NCBI RefSeq assembly: GCF_000430025.1
Contig: NZ_KE387020.1
Span: 100,431-164,430, forward strand
Source of the DNA: Flavobacterium suncheonense GH29-5 = DSM 17707
Lineage (GTDB): Bacteria > Bacteroidota > Bacteroidia > Flavobacteriales > Flavobacteriaceae
Reading direction: 5' to 3'
DNA: 64,000 nucleotides
The notes beneath the pieces are model-generated. The model was given only the letters and a program-made list of their open reading frames with translations. It made no database searches and had not been told where the DNA came from. A program made the translations under genes and the position numbers. Below, piece by piece: positions 27,860 through 36,708 of the stretch (the first letter of the stretch is position 1; every line of letters starts with the position of its first letter).

Positions 27860-27998
27860 CGTATTTATAATTTCTTTTTTCTGCATTTCGTCGATATTTT
27901 TATGCATTTCGTCTAACATTTTTCTTTTGAAATTAAGTTGACACCAAAAAAATGTTATTTTCGCAACAGAAATTCAATAAAAAGTTATAATTATCAAT

Positions 27999-28832
27999 AT
28001 GAAGAAAAATTACGCAATGCTTGGTTTAGGTGCTTTGGCACTTTTTTTATGCTCTTTTTATCAGCTTTCCAACACAAAACCTAAGATGGTTATGGTAGAA
28101 GGCGGTACTGTAAAAATGACTCCTCGTGAAAATGCTATTGATCCCAAAACAAAAAAGAAAATCGTATACGATGTAACAGTATCTTCCTTTGAAATGGCTC
28201 AATATGAGGTTACGGTAGCAGATTGGAAAGCCTATACAAGTGCTAATAAAATTGAAATGCCCAACAGACCGGTTTGGGGATGGAAAGATGAATTTCCAAT
28301 CACTAACATTACATGGGTACAGGCTGTTGACTACTGCAACTGGCTTAGCAAAGTAAACAACCTGAAACCGGCTTACAGCAAAAAAGGAGACAAATATGTT
28401 TGCGATTTTACAGCAGACGGTTATCGTTTACCAACCGATGCAGAATGGGAATATGCAGCCAAAGGCGGACAGAAATCTAAAAACTTTACGTATTCCGGCG
28501 GTAACGATTTAGAACTGATTGCCTGGTATGCGACAAACAGTGAAAAAGCGCCAAAAGAAATCGGTACAAAATTAGCCAATGAATTAGGCTTGTACGATAT
28601 GAGCGGAAACGTTTGGGAATGGTGTTGGGATTACTACAGCCCTATTTATCATAAAGTAGAAAAGAGAGAGAATCCAACTGGCCCGGACAGAGGTGAAAAA
28701 CGTTGTGTTAGAGGCGGTTCTTGGGACAGCAGCAAACTGGACTACTTAAACCCTGCGAAAAACCAATTGAACTGGAACCCTAAATCTACAAATGAGTTTT
28801 TTGGTTTCCGCGTAGTTCGCACTGTAAAATAA
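27999..28832 (+). CDS. SUMF1/FGE-fold protein, exported
   Basis: 277 residues with an N-terminal hydrophobic signal (MLGLGALALFLCSFYQL). The LFLC site is a poor lipobox, so it may be a signal peptide or an anchor. The rest is one formylglycine-generating-enzyme fold: VEGGTVKM and FEMAQYEVTVADWKAY at the start, then TWVQAVDYCNWLS, YRLPTDAEWEYAAKGG, GLYDMSGNVWEWCWDYY, CVRGGSWDSS and FGFRVVRTVK at the end. The cysteine pair that makes FGE catalytic is missing after RGGSW, so it is not an obvious sulfatase activator. In this phylum the same fold occurs in gliding-motility lipoproteins (GldJ/GldK). It is upstream of ndk but separated by a promoter. Confidence 0.85.
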   Translation: MKKNYAMLGLGALALFLCSFYQLSNTKPKMVMVEGGTVKMTPRENAIDPKTKKKIVYDVTVSSFEMAQYEVTVADWKAYTSANKIEMPNRPVWGWKDEFPITNITWVQAVDYCNWLSKVNNLKPAYSKKGDKYVCDFTADGYRLPTDAEWEYAAKGGQKSKNFTYSGGNDLELIAWYATNSEKAPKEIGTKLANELGLYDMSGNVWEWCWDYYSPIYHKVEKRENPTGPDRGEKRCVRGGSWDSSKLDYLNPAKNQLNWNPKSTNEFFGFRVVRTVK

Positions 28833-28848
28833 TTTTCTGTTAAGTAAG

Positions 28849-28878
28849 TTGTTTTTCAGTAAGAAAGCAGTACTTTTG
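28849..28878 (+). promoter_or_regulatory. Promoter of ndk
   Basis: TTG at 28849-28851, exactly 19 bases, then TACTTTTG at 28871-28878. This matches the Bacteroidota -33/-7 consensus and places the transcript start about 15 bases before the ndk ATG. Confidence 0.85.
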
Positions 28879-28900
28879 CGCCAAATTTAAAAATACAGAA

Positions 28901-29320
28901 ATGGCAACTAACAGAACATTTACAATGATTAAGCCCGATGCGGTTGAAAAAGGACACATCGGAGGAATTTTAAATATGATTACTGAAGCCGGTTTCAGAA
29001 TCGTTTCTATGAAATTGACGCAATTAACTGTTGCAGATGCTCAGAAATTTTACGCGGTACACAGTGAAAGACCGTTCTTCGGAGAATTGGTGGAATTCAT
29101 GACCAGAGGTCCGATTGTGGCGGCTATCCTTGAAAAAGAAAATGCAGTGGAAGATTTCAGAACTTTAATCGGGGCAACCAATCCTGCTGAAGCGGCTGAA
29201 GGAACTATCCGTAAAAAATATGCAACTTCTATCGGTGAGAACGCTGTTCACGGTTCTGATTCTGATGAGAATGCTGCTATCGAAAGTGCTTTCCACTTTG
29301 CAGGAAGAGAGCAGTTCTAA
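28901..29320 (+). CDS. ndk: Nucleoside diphosphate kinase
   Basis: 139 residues. Starts [21 protein letters not shown] with the NTP-binding KPDAV motif and carries the phospho-histidine H117 in [13 protein letters not shown], the family active site; [17 protein letters not shown] and the Kpn-loop region are also intact. It equilibrates NTP and NDP pools by a ping-pong mechanism in the cytoplasm. The gene is monocistronic, with its own consensus promoter and a strong terminator. Confidence 0.98.
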   Translation: MATNRTFTMIKPDAVEKGHIGGILNMITEAGFRIVSMKLTQLTVADAQKFYAVHSERPFFGELVEFMTRGPIVAAILEKENAVEDFRTLIGATNPAEAAEGTIRKKYATSIGENAVHGSDSDENAAIESAFHFAGREQF

Positions 29321-29358
29321 TTCGAAAAAAACGTTTGTGATTTTACAAACCTGAAAAT

Positions 29359-29391
29359 AAAAAATCCCGATTCGTCTGAATCGGGATTTTT
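29359..29391. terminator. Bidirectional terminator between ndk and the PepSY gene
   Basis: AAAAATCCCGATTC-GTCT-GAATCGGGATTTTT, a 14-bp perfect stem between convergent genes. Confidence 0.92.
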
Positions 29392-29421
29392 ATTTAAACT
29401 AAACCTACCTTATTTAATTAA

Positions 29422-29976
29422 TCAGGCCAATAAAAACAGGAAGACTAATGGGAAAATAATTCCGGCCAATGCCAGTTTCCAACCTCTTCTTTTAAAAGTG
29501 TGTTTACCAGCCTTAATCATCATGGCCCCGGTAACGGCTATTGTGATTAAAGACAATCCAAAAATATCCGAATAATAAATCCACCAATTGGAATTGTTTT
29601 TGTGCAGTTTCATCGTCTGACTGATAAAAGGCGTTTTCTTAAACGACACGATTTCGCCTTTTCCCGTTTTCAGGTCTATTTCAACATCGGTGTTTTCGTA
29701 AGAGATCCGCAAGTCTCCTTTTTTAATGCCGTGACGACGAAATTTGTCTTTCACACCTAATTCCTTTCCTAAGTTTTCAGCAAATTTTTCGTTAATCGCG
29801 TCTTCCGAAGGCAATTGAACGGTTACCGATTTCGTTTCGACAGTGTATTTTTCCGGATGCCAGCTTTCTCTGTGGTTCATCAGAATCCCTGAAAAAGCGA
29901 AAGAAATAATTAAACCTAAATAGAAATACCCAAAATCACGGTGGATGGATCGAATGTTTTTGTCTCTTTTCTTCAT
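29422..29976 (-). CDS. PepSY-associated membrane protein (iron-uptake associated)
   Basis: 184 residues. Membrane segments are at about residues 14-32 (FGYFYLGLIISFAFSGILM), 135-155 (YYSDIFGLSLITIAVTGAMM) and the C-terminus (LALAGIIFPLVFLFLLA), with a periplasmic PepSY-like part between the first two (MNHRESWHPEKYTVE). The HRDFGYFYLGL start and the WWIYYSDIFGLSL stretch are typical of the PepSY_TM group encoded beside siderophore receptors, where they may act as ferric-siderophore reductases. It starts 5 bases after the receptor stop codon and is clearly in the same operon. Confidence 0.85.
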   Translation of the reverse strand: MKKRDKNIRSIHRDFGYFYLGLIISFAFSGILMNHRESWHPEKYTVETKSVTVQLPSEDAINEKFAENLGKELGVKDKFRRHGIKKGDLRISYENTDVEIDLKTGKGEIVSFKKTPFISQTMKLHKNNSNWWIYYSDIFGLSLITIAVTGAMMIKAGKHTFKRRGWKLALAGIIFPLVFLFLLA

Positions 29977-29981
29977 TTTAA

Positions 29982-32414
29982 TTAAAATTTATACTTCAAG
30001 GTTGTCATAAACTGACGGGGTGCAATCGGGTTGATACTGTAGTTTTCGTGAACCGTATAGTTTAACTCGTTGGTGATGTTTGACAATCGGCACAAGACAG
30101 AAAATTGTTTCCATTCGTAACCTGCAGAAACATCGATTGTAGCATACCCCTTAACCGGGATTTCACGATCGCGGAATTCCACCATATTAGTCGTAGTGTT
30201 GTAGAAATAATCATTATTCCATCCGCCAATTCGGTCTCCGATATAGTTAGCAATACTTCCGAAAGAAAGTCCTTTTAATCTTCCGTTTGGAACGGTATAG
30301 AAGAAACTTGCATTCGCTGTATGTTGCGGCGTTCTGGCTACGCGATCTCCTTTAACAAAACTTCCCGGTATCCCTTCTCCCAAAACTTTTGTAAAACGCA
30401 TGTCATTATAACTGTATCCCACTAAAACACTTAATCCCTCAATAGGTTTTACTGTAACATCCAATTCAACTCCTTTACTGGTTGTCTCTCCGGAAAGTAT
30501 TTTTTTGGTGGTGTCGGTATTGTTCGGCGTTCCGTCTGCTAAGAATGGCGCCATCTGGGCAAAATTACTATTAATAATCTGATACAAGGTAACATTGGTT
30601 GTTAAAACTCCATTCCAGAAATCTTTCTTCACCCCTACTTCATACTGATCTATAATTGAAGCTTCTAATGTACTGCCGTAAATATCCGTTCCTGTATTAG
30701 GCGTAAAAGAGTTCGCATAACTTGCGAATAACGACATATTTTTAAACGGCTGGTAAACAATTCCTACTTTAGGAGAAAAAGCACGGTCTAGACGTTTTGG
30801 GTCTTTTTGCACATCCGGATCGTTTTCCGGACCAAAAGCAGCATCTTCATAAGTAGATGCCTGAGCTTCCTGCCAAGACCAACGAATACCGGCTAAAACC
30901 TTAATTTTATCTGTAAACGAAATCAAATCCTGTGCATAAGCTCCGAATCGGTTGGTTTCAGTTTTTACAATTTTTGTATTTCTGGATCCCGGAATATCGT
31001 ATTCCATTTCATAGGTTGACGGATCAAAAATATTTACGGTATTTCCCGGAGTCAAATCATAGTTTGCTCTGTCAAAAGCATACGTATAGGCTTGGGTAAA
31101 ACTGTAATCCCAATCCACCCCGGTTGATAACTGATGTTTAATACCACCTGTTTTGAAGATTCCCTGGAAATTAAACTGCTGTCCGGCAATTAAATCTGTG
31201 TTTTTATTTTTTCCCAATGGTCTTTTGAAATTACCAAGTGCATCGGGCTGGATGCGTTCCGTACCTTCCGATTTTCGGGTGTAGTCCTGAAAGGAACTGT
31301 TTGAACTAAATCTCCAGTTTTTACTGATTTTATGATTTACCTGAGCGTTAACCGTTGCCTGAGTAGTCAAACCGTTAGACCATTTTGCTCCTAAATAGGT
31401 GTCTCTTGGGATATCAACAATCTTTTTTCCGATAACACCTGTTCCGAAATCCGGTGTCCAGTTATCTTTTAAATAATCTCCTTGCAACACGATATCGGTT
31501 CTTGTTCCAACCTTGAAAAGTAATGACGGATTTACATAAATACGCTCTCTTTCAACCACATCTCTAAAACTTTGTGCTTTTTCATAAGATCCTACAAAAC
31601 GGTATGCAATGGATTTATTCAGAGGACCGTAGAAATCTACAATCGGTTTGTAATAATCATAACTCCCTGTCTGGAAGGAGATACTTCCCCCTTTGGTAAA
31701 AGAAGGCGTTTTCGTTACCATATTGATGATACCTCCCGGAGCCACATTGCCAAATAACAAAGCAGAACTGCCTTTCAAGGCTTCAACCTGCTGTAAAGAA
31801 GCTACTTCCGGCATGGATCCTGAGTTAATACGGAAACCGTTTTTAAACATATTGTTGGCACTCATATCGTAACCGCGGGACCAGAAAGATTCCTGAGCAC
31901 CGCCACGGGCTGAGCCTACATACACACCATTAACATTTTTAACGACATCACTTAAGCGTATCGTTTGCTGTTGTTCTAAAATTTTACTGTTGATCACCTG
32001 AATACTCTGTGGTAAATCTATGGGCTTGATTCCCCCTTTTCCGGTAGCTAATGATTTGGTGATTACGCTGCCCGATATAATCACTTCGGATATTTCATTG
32101 GCAATTTCATTAAGGTAAACTTTTGGCATTACCGTTACACCTTGCGGCTTCACATTGACAACAACGGAAGAAGAAGTATAACCTACATGGGATAACACTA
32201 AAGTAAGTTTTCCGGGTTTCACATTTGAGACTGTGAATTCTCCCTTAACATTTGTAGTAACGTTAAAACCGCCTTCTGAGGATGTAATTGATACGTTTTC
32301 GATTGGGGTTTCATTAGTGGTAACAACGGTTCCTTTAATTGTTCCAGTGTTTTGGGCATTTACTTTTATTGCAAAAAAAAGAACAGCAAATAAAAAAAAG
32401 ATTGGGCTTTTCAT
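29982..32414 (-). CDS. TonB-dependent siderophore receptor
   Basis: 810 residues. A signal peptide (IFFLFAVLFFAIKVNAQ) is followed by a carboxypeptidase-like regulatory domain (about residues 22-105; GTIKGTVVTTNETPIENV), common in Bacteroidota receptors. The plug comes next (DLPQSIQVINSKILEQQQ, ...EALKGSSALLFGNVAPGGIINMVTKTP) and then a 22-strand barrel ending RQFMTTLKYKF. The plug wording SALLFGNVAPGGIIN is that of the siderophore (FhuA/FoxA-like) class. It imports a ferric chelate with TonB energy; which siderophore cannot be told. The promoter is bracketed by two copies of a 17-bp element, consistent with iron control. Confidence 0.94.
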   Translation of the reverse strand: MKSPIFFLFAVLFFAIKVNAQNTGTIKGTVVTTNETPIENVSITSSEGGFNVTTNVKGEFTVSNVKPGKLTLVLSHVGYTSSSVVVNVKPQGVTVMPKVYLNEIANEISEVIISGSVITKSLATGKGGIKPIDLPQSIQVINSKILEQQQTIRLSDVVKNVNGVYVGSARGGAQESFWSRGYDMSANNMFKNGFRINSGSMPEVASLQQVEALKGSSALLFGNVAPGGIINMVTKTPSFTKGGSISFQTGSYDYYKPIVDFYGPLNKSIAYRFVGSYEKAQSFRDVVERERIYVNPSLLFKVGTRTDIVLQGDYLKDNWTPDFGTGVIGKKIVDIPRDTYLGAKWSNGLTTQATVNAQVNHKISKNWRFSSNSSFQDYTRKSEGTERIQPDALGNFKRPLGKNKNTDLIAGQQFNFQGIFKTGGIKHQLSTGVDWDYSFTQAYTYAFDRANYDLTPGNTVNIFDPSTYEMEYDIPGSRNTKIVKTETNRFGAYAQDLISFTDKIKVLAGIRWSWQEAQASTYEDAAFGPENDPDVQKDPKRLDRAFSPKVGIVYQPFKNMSLFASYANSFTPNTGTDIYGSTLEASIIDQYEVGVKKDFWNGVLTTNVTLYQIINSNFAQMAPFLADGTPNNTDTTKKILSGETTSKGVELDVTVKPIEGLSVLVGYSYNDMRFTKVLGEGIPGSFVKGDRVARTPQHTANASFFYTVPNGRLKGLSFGSIANYIGDRIGGWNNDYFYNTTTNMVEFRDREIPVKGYATIDVSAGYEWKQFSVLCRLSNITNELNYTVHENYSINPIAPRQFMTTLKYKF

Positions 32415-32422
32415 TTCGAATT

Positions 32423-32439
32423 AAGCTTATTTAGATTAA
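32423..32439 (-). promoter_or_regulatory. 17-bp element, downstream copy (candidate iron-regulator operator)
   Basis: AAGCTTATTTAGATTAA on the plus strand, between the likely transcript start and the receptor ATG. It contains the arms TTATT-TAG-ATTAA and differs from the second copy at 32482-32498 in only two bases. Confidence 0.6.
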
Positions 32440-32452
32440 TTTTAATTTGACA

Positions 32453-32483
32453 CAAAACTAATCAAGTCGAAAACAAAAAACAA
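32453..32483 (-). promoter_or_regulatory. Promoter of the siderophore receptor operon
   Basis: On the minus strand TTG (32481-32483), 20 bases, then TAGTTTTG (32453-32460), matching the Bacteroidota consensus. It lies between the two 17-bp elements; the upstream one abuts the -33 box. Confidence 0.75.
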
Positions 32484-32498
32484 GCTTATTTAGAATAA
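32482..32498 (-). promoter_or_regulatory. 17-bp element, upstream copy (candidate iron-regulator operator)
   Basis: AAGCTTATTTAGAATAA on the plus strand, with perfect inverted arms TTATT-TAG-AATAA. It overlaps the edge of the receptor -33 box; the copies are 59 bases apart start to start. Confidence 0.6.
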
Positions 32499-32517
32499 AT
32501 AAAAATAAAATTTGTAA

Positions 32518-32814
32518 TCATTTAAGAACCAATTCTTTAACTACATCTTTTCGCAATTCCTCATTAATCATTTTAATGATTTTTTCTTTTCCGTAGCTCA
32601 ATTCTTCCCGCAAGACCGCTGAAGAAAGAGCCACATAAAGCGTATTTCCCTTTAAAAGCACTTCTGTAGTATAATTATTGACGCCAGGGCCCATGAGATT
32701 TTTCCATGCTTCGGCCACATTAATTTTATCCATGCCGCCTTCGAGCTTATTCTCCTGAATAAACTGTTGCAACAAACTGCCGATTGGTTTTTCCTCACTG
32801 AATCTTTTCGCCAT
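32518..32814 (-). CDS. DUF721 (DciA-like) protein
   Basis: 98 residues, mostly one DUF721 domain (KPIGSLLQQFIQE...VAEAWKNLMGPGVNNYTTEVLLKGNTLYVALSSAVLREELSYGKEKIIKMI). DUF721 includes DciA, the helicase loader or partner of DnaB in many bacteria without DnaC; the KH-like region is present here but no DnaB-contact tail is obvious. Its start overlaps the stop of the upstream lipoprotein gene (TAATG), a sign of translational coupling. Replication-related function is family knowledge, not visible in this sequence. Confidence 0.85.
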   Translation of the reverse strand: MAKRFSEEKPIGSLLQQFIQENKLEGGMDKINVAEAWKNLMGPGVNNYTTEVLLKGNTLYVALSSAVLREELSYGKEKIIKMINEELRKDVVKELVLK

Positions 32815-33233
32815 TATTTCAAGCTGAATTGGATTGCTCTTTTGTAATAATACGTGATATCCTGTTCGTTTTTCACGACCAGTTTATCGTCTGAAAGTTC
32901 CAGAATTTCTTCCTTCCATTGGGCATACGGCGTATTATAATGCACCAATACTTCTCCGTCTTTCTGTTCCAGTTGAATATTTTCAGCCAAATCATTCATC
33001 AGGTATTTTCCGTCGAGTTGCGGCATTACTTTTTTCCGGAATCCTTTTTTGTTGTCAACCTTAAAAAAATCTATGGTGGTATTAACGGTGTACTCTTTTT
33101 TGGATCCATCCGGCATTTCAGCTTTTTCAATTTCCCAGTAGCCGTTTAATTTTGACAGTTCCTGCTCACTGATTTCCTTTTTACAGGCAAGGCTGATGAT
33201 TCCCAACAAAAAAACTACTGCTATTTTTTTCAT
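32814..33233 (-). CDS. Lipocalin-like small lipoprotein
   Basis: I chose the ATG at 33233. It opens MKKIAVVFLLGIISLAC, a good lipoprotein signal with Cys17; the longer frame (15 residues more) would hide it and would place the start before the promoter box. The 139-residue protein has a lipocalin-like beta pattern (LSKLNGYWEIEKAEMPDGSK, NTTIDFFKV, KLVVKNEQDITYYYKR) similar to small flavobacterial lipoproteins of unknown function. On the minus strand a TACCTTTG box (33257-33264) lies 24 bases upstream. The next gene overlaps its stop codon. Confidence 0.82.
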   Translation of the reverse strand: MKKIAVVFLLGIISLACKKEISEQELSKLNGYWEIEKAEMPDGSKKEYTVNTTIDFFKVDNKKGFRKKVMPQLDGKYLMNDLAENIQLEQKDGEVLVHYNTPYAQWKEEILELSDDKLVVKNEQDITYYYKRAIQFSLK

Positions 33234-33256
33234 ATTTACGATCCGGTTTAGTTTCA

Positions 33257-33264
33257 CAAAGGTA
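33257..33264 (-). promoter_or_regulatory. -7 element of the lipoprotein/DUF721 operon
   Basis: Reads TACCTTTG on the minus strand, a perfect TAnnTTTG; its position supports the shorter start of the lipoprotein gene. Confidence 0.6.
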
Positions 33265-33368
33265 CTCTGAAAATCCAAGTCTAAAAAATAAACCAGTAAA
33301 ACTGTTTCGTTTTTTTAATGTCGATCCAAAAACATCTCATTTTGAAAAGTTTGACGAGGAACATAGAC

Positions 33369-33394
33369 AAAAAAAGGCACTATTGAATAGCACC
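33369..33394 (-). terminator. Terminator of ftsY
   Basis: On the minus strand GGTGCTAT-TCA-ATAGTGCC, an 8-bp stem with two G-T pairs, followed by seven T, 26 bases past the ftsY stop. Confidence 0.85.
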
Positions 33395-33419
33395 TTTTTG
33401 TTTAAAATTATATAAACTC

Positions 33420-34373
33420 CTATTTGAAGAACGAATCCACAAATTCGTATTTGTTGAACACCTGCAAATCTTCAATCCCTTCGCCTACTCCGATGTATTT
33501 TACCGGAATCTGGAACTGATCGGAAATTCCGATGACTACGCCGCCTTTTGCGGTTCCGTCGAGTTTTGTAACGGCTAAACACGAAACTTCGGTAGCTGCG
33601 GTAAACTGTTTGGCCTGCTCGAAGGCATTCTGACCAGTTGAACCGTCTAATACCAGTAACACATCGTGCGGTGCGTCTTCCACCACTTTCTGCATGACGC
33701 GTTTTACTTTGGTAAGTTCGTTCATTAAACCGACTTTATTATGCAAACGTCCTGCTGTATCGATAATCACCACATCGGCATTTTGTGCTACTGCGGATTG
33801 CAACGTATCGAAAGCAACCGAAGCCGGATCGCTGCCCATCTGCTGACGAACGATTGGCACGCCTACTCGGTCAGCCCAGATTTGCAACTGGTCGATGGCT
33901 GCAGCACGGAAGGTATCCGCAGCACCAAGCACTACATTTTTACCTGATTTTTTGAATTGGTACGCCAATTTTCCAATCGTAGTGGTTTTCCCGACACCGT
34001 TAACCCCAACCACCATAATTACATACGGTTTTTTGTTGGCCGGTATTTCGAATTCGGTGGCTTCTCCGGAATTGGTTTCCGATAAAAGACCGGCGATTTC
34101 CTCGCGTAGAATTTTGTTCAGTTCGTCGGTTCCTAAGTATTTGTCCCGGGAAACGCGTTCTTCGATGCGCTCGATAATTTTTAAGGTCGTATTTACCCCA
34201 ACATCGGATGATACTAAAACTTCTTCCAGATTATCCAGTACATCGTCGTCTACTCTTGACTTTCCGGCAACCGCTTTGGTTAGTTTTGACAAAAATGAGG
34301 AACTTGATTTTTCAAGTCCTTTGTCTAAGGTTTCTTTCTTTTCAGAAGAAAATATTTTTTTAAAAAAGCTCAT
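33420..34373 (-). CDS. ftsY: Signal recognition particle receptor FtsY
   Basis: 317 residues: a short N-terminal basic/Ser segment without the long acidic A domain, then the N domain (about 40-110) and G domain. GTPase motifs are [18 protein letters not shown] (G1), [14 protein letters not shown] (insertion-box side), [13 protein letters not shown] (G3) and [14 protein letters not shown] (G4). FtsY receives ribosome-SRP complexes at the inner membrane and hands them to SecYEG. It lies at the end of the rpmB-rpmG-DUF4295 cluster, but a terminator and 335 bases separate it from DUF4295. Confidence 0.97.
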   Translation of the reverse strand: MSFFKKIFSSEKKETLDKGLEKSSSSFLSKLTKAVAGKSRVDDDVLDNLEEVLVSSDVGVNTTLKIIERIEERVSRDKYLGTDELNKILREEIAGLLSETNSGEATEFEIPANKKPYVIMVVGVNGVGKTTTIGKLAYQFKKSGKNVVLGAADTFRAAAIDQLQIWADRVGVPIVRQQMGSDPASVAFDTLQSAVAQNADVVIIDTAGRLHNKVGLMNELTKVKRVMQKVVEDAPHDVLLVLDGSTGQNAFEQAKQFTAATEVSCLAVTKLDGTAKGGVVIGISDQFQIPVKYIGVGEGIEDLQVFNKYEFVDSFFK

Positions 34374-34428
34374 TCTTTAAAGTATGACTTATGGTTTAGA
34401 CGTTAAAAAGAAGCCTAAAGTTTTTTTT

Positions 34429-34510
34429 TAGCCCTGATGGGAGCGGCATCCTTTTTTTGGTGGCTGAGGCTTTCGAAGTCACCAAAAAAAGATACAGCGG
34501 ACAGCAGGAA
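34429..34510 (+). repeat. REP-like intergenic element, copy B
   Basis: Begins TAGCCCTGATGGGAGCGGCA followed by TCC, carries a central hairpin (GGTGGCTGAG ... GAAGTCACC) flanked by T and A runs, and ends AAAGATACAGCGGACAGCAG. It shares end blocks with copies A and C, and its central hairpin with 59359-59382. Confidence 0.75.
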
Positions 34511-34660
34511 TTACGTATAAAAAACGCCTGCAGTTTGGCTTCAAATCACAGCAAACCGAAACAAGATTCAGATTGCATCTCAAAAATATAAATTTTTTAT
34601 GAGGTGCTGCCCTCCCTTAGGCTAAATATTAGCACAAAAAAAAATATATAAAAAATAAAA

Positions 34661-34686
34661 AAGCTACTTCCGAATGAAAGTAGCTT
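34661..34686 (-). terminator. Terminator of the rpmB-rpmG-DUF4295 operon
   Basis: On the minus strand AAGCTACTT ... AAGTAGCTT stem followed by T residues, about 23 bases after the DUF4295 stop. Confidence 0.85.
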
Positions 34687-34708
34687 TCCTATATCTTGTA
34701 TAACGGAA

Positions 34709-34861
34709 TTATTTCTTGCTTAAGAATGCATCCACTTCTTCCGGTGCCATAACTGCCTCAACAAAAGTATAAGCTCCTGTTTTTGGAGATTTTACCATCT
34801 TGATTGCTTTGGTTAACCTTTTTGAAGCTGTCTGTAAAGTTGCTACGGTTTTCTTTGCCAT
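34709..34861 (-). CDS. DUF4295 small basic protein
   Basis: A 50-residue protein starting MAKKTVATLQTASKRLTKAI and ending in APEEVDAFLSKK. It is too short for most ORF calls but certain from its place: DUF4295 proteins follow rpmG in Bacteroidota and are probably ribosome-associated, given the basic N-terminus and the constant linkage to L28 and L33. The reading frame starts 47 bases after rpmG. Function is not established. Confidence 0.92.
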   Translation of the reverse strand: MAKKTVATLQTASKRLTKAIKMVKSPKTGAYTFVEAVMAPEEVDAFLSKK

Positions 34862-34907
34862 GACTCTTTATGTTTTATCCGAAATTTTTATTGCTAAAAA
34901 CTCCTAA

Positions 34908-35090
34908 TTATTTAATCTCTTTATGAACAGTTACTCGCTTCAAAATCGGATTAAATTTTTTAATCTCTAATCTGTCTGGAGTATTTTTTTTATTTTTCGT
35001 AGTAATGTAACGAGATGTTCCCGGAACACCAGAAGCTTTGTGCTCAGTACATTCTAAAATAACCTGGATTCTATTACCTTTCTTTGCCAT
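34908..35090 (-). CDS. rpmG: 50S ribosomal protein L33
   Basis: 60 residues, with the L33 pattern [18 protein letters not shown]...[23 protein letters not shown] and the basic end RVTVHKEIK. The two CxxC zinc knuckles of the zinc-binding form are absent (a single Cys remains), so this is the zinc-independent type. It follows rpmB by 27 bases in one operon. Confidence 0.97.
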   Translation of the reverse strand: MAKKGNRIQVILECTEHKASGVPGTSRYITTKNKKNTPDRLEIKKFNPILKRVTVHKEIK

Positions 35091-35117
35091 CTTTGATATA
35101 TATTATTAGGTGACGAA

Positions 35118-35354
35118 TTATTTTACCAATCCGTTAGCTTTAGCTTCTTTCAAAACCGCAGCAATACCGTTTTTATTAATAGTTTTCAATGCAGATGTAG
35201 AAATTCTTAAAGTTACCCATCTGTCTTCTTCAGGAATGTAGAAACGTTTCTTAACTAAGTTTACACTAAATTTTCTTTTAGTTTTGTTCATAGCGTGAGA
35301 AACATTGTTTCCAACCATTGCTCTCTTACCTGTAAGTTCACAAACTCTTGACAT
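35118..35354 (-). CDS. rpmB: 50S ribosomal protein L28
   Basis: 78 residues, opening [29 protein letters not shown] with the L28 hallmarks GKR and VSHA, then [23 protein letters not shown]. First gene of the rpmB-rpmG-DUF4295 cluster, which is conserved in Bacteroidota. Confidence 0.98.
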   Translation of the reverse strand: MSRVCELTGKRAMVGNNVSHAMNKTKRKFSVNLVKKRFYIPEEDRWVTLRISTSALKTINKNGIAAVLKEAKANGLVK

Positions 35355-35433
35355 TATACTTATCTTTATATTCGTTATTCAAAATCAGGGTGCAAAGTAA
35401 CAAAAAAGAAACCTAATACACAAACTATTCTGA

Positions 35434-36681
35434 TTAGTTTTTTAAAATTTCTTTGTAAATTTTTTCCAGTGCCTTTGTTACCGCCCTGTCGATGACTTTT
35501 TCACGGGGTTGCCCAAAGTTAAATTCCTCTGTGTAAACACCGTTTGGAGTCGCCAATGCAATCACTACGGTTCCCACTTCCGCATCGGCATCGCCTTTAT
35601 TTGGACCTGCGTTTCCGGTAGTTGCCAGAGCATAATCGGTTTGCATTAGTTTCTGAACACCTAAAGCCATTGCTTCGGCTACCTCAACGCTTACAACAGA
35701 ATGCCTATCAATCAGTTCTTGAGCAACACCTAAGATATTTACTTTTGTTTCCGAGGCATAACTCACCACGCTCCCTTTAAAGTAGTTGGACGAACCCGAC
35801 ACCGATGTTATGGTCGCTGCTATCTTTCCGCCCGTACAACTTTCTGCGGTGGACAAAGTCAGGCCTTTTTCCTTAAGCAATTTTCCTAAAACGACTTCAA
35901 GAGTTTCCCCGTCATCAAAACCCACTATGGCTTCTCCGATGATTTGATGCAGCTTTTCAACTTGTTTATCCAATTCTATTTGAAGCTGCTTTTCATCGTT
36001 CCCGCGTGCCGATAATCGCAAACGCACTTGTCCCGGACTGGGCAGATAGGCTAATTTTACAAAATCAGGTAAATTGTCTTCCCAGCTTTCGATTTGTTCT
36101 GCCAGCAGACTTTCACCAATGCCATAAGTACGAATGGTTTTGTGAAGAATATAAGGACGATTGAATTTGGCAATCAGTCGCGGAATGACTTCGTTTTCCA
36201 CAAGATATTTCATCTCATACGGAACACCAGGAAGGGAAATAAAAACCGTATTTTCTTTTTCCATCCACATACCCGGCGCGGTTCCTACTTTATTAAAAAG
36301 CACTTGGGCTTTCGACGGAACTAAAGCCTGATCTTTGTTGATTTGCGTAATCGGACGTTTGAAAAAACCTTCTATCAATTGGGTAACATGCGCTAAAACG
36401 GCTTCATCATAAACCAATTCATCACCCAAATATTCACACAAGGTTTTTTTGGTAATATCGTCTTTTGTCGGCCCGAGTCCGCCGGTTATAATAACAACAT
36501 CAAAGGTATTTTGAAGTGAAGAAAGCGTTTTTAAAATATGCTGCTTATCGTCTGAAATGGACAGCATCTCAAAAACTCCAATCCCTATTTTATCGAAAGA
36601 TTTTGCTATAAAGGAGGAATTGGTGTCGACTATTTGCCCGATAAGGATTTCGTCGCCAATGGTAACAATGGCTGCTTTCAT
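35434..36681 (-). CDS. cinA: CinA family nicotinamide-nucleotide amidohydrolase
   Basis: 415 residues with the two CinA halves. Residues 1-170 form the MoCF/COG1058 domain ([53 protein letters not shown]), and about 250-410 form the CinA C-terminal amidohydrolase domain ([50 protein letters not shown]). Enzymes of this type deamidate nicotinamide mononucleotide for NAD salvage and hydrolyse ADP-ribose. The older competence name is not supported by anything here. It may share a transcript with the four genes upstream. Confidence 0.95.
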   Translation of the reverse strand: MKAAIVTIGDEILIGQIVDTNSSFIAKSFDKIGIGVFEMLSISDDKQHILKTLSSLQNTFDVVIITGGLGPTKDDITKKTLCEYLGDELVYDEAVLAHVTQLIEGFFKRPITQINKDQALVPSKAQVLFNKVGTAPGMWMEKENTVFISLPGVPYEMKYLVENEVIPRLIAKFNRPYILHKTIRTYGIGESLLAEQIESWEDNLPDFVKLAYLPSPGQVRLRLSARGNDEKQLQIELDKQVEKLHQIIGEAIVGFDDGETLEVVLGKLLKEKGLTLSTAESCTGGKIAATITSVSGSSNYFKGSVVSYASETKVNILGVAQELIDRHSVVSVEVAEAMALGVQKLMQTDYALATTGNAGPNKGDADAEVGTVVIALATPNGVYTEEFNFGQPREKVIDRAVTKALEKIYKEILKN

Positions 36682-36708
36682 GAGGTTTTCGGTAATATTA
36701 ACTAATTA

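Larger units (their letters stand above)
34374..34708. other. 335-base gene-free stretch with a REP-like element and a terminator
   Basis: Left to right it holds REP-like copy B (34429-34510), a low-complexity A/T-rich part and the terminator of the ribosomal protein cluster (34661-34686). I see no ORF of interest and no RNA gene. The ftsY promoter should lie at its left edge, but no clear TAnnTTTG box stands out. Confidence 0.6.
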
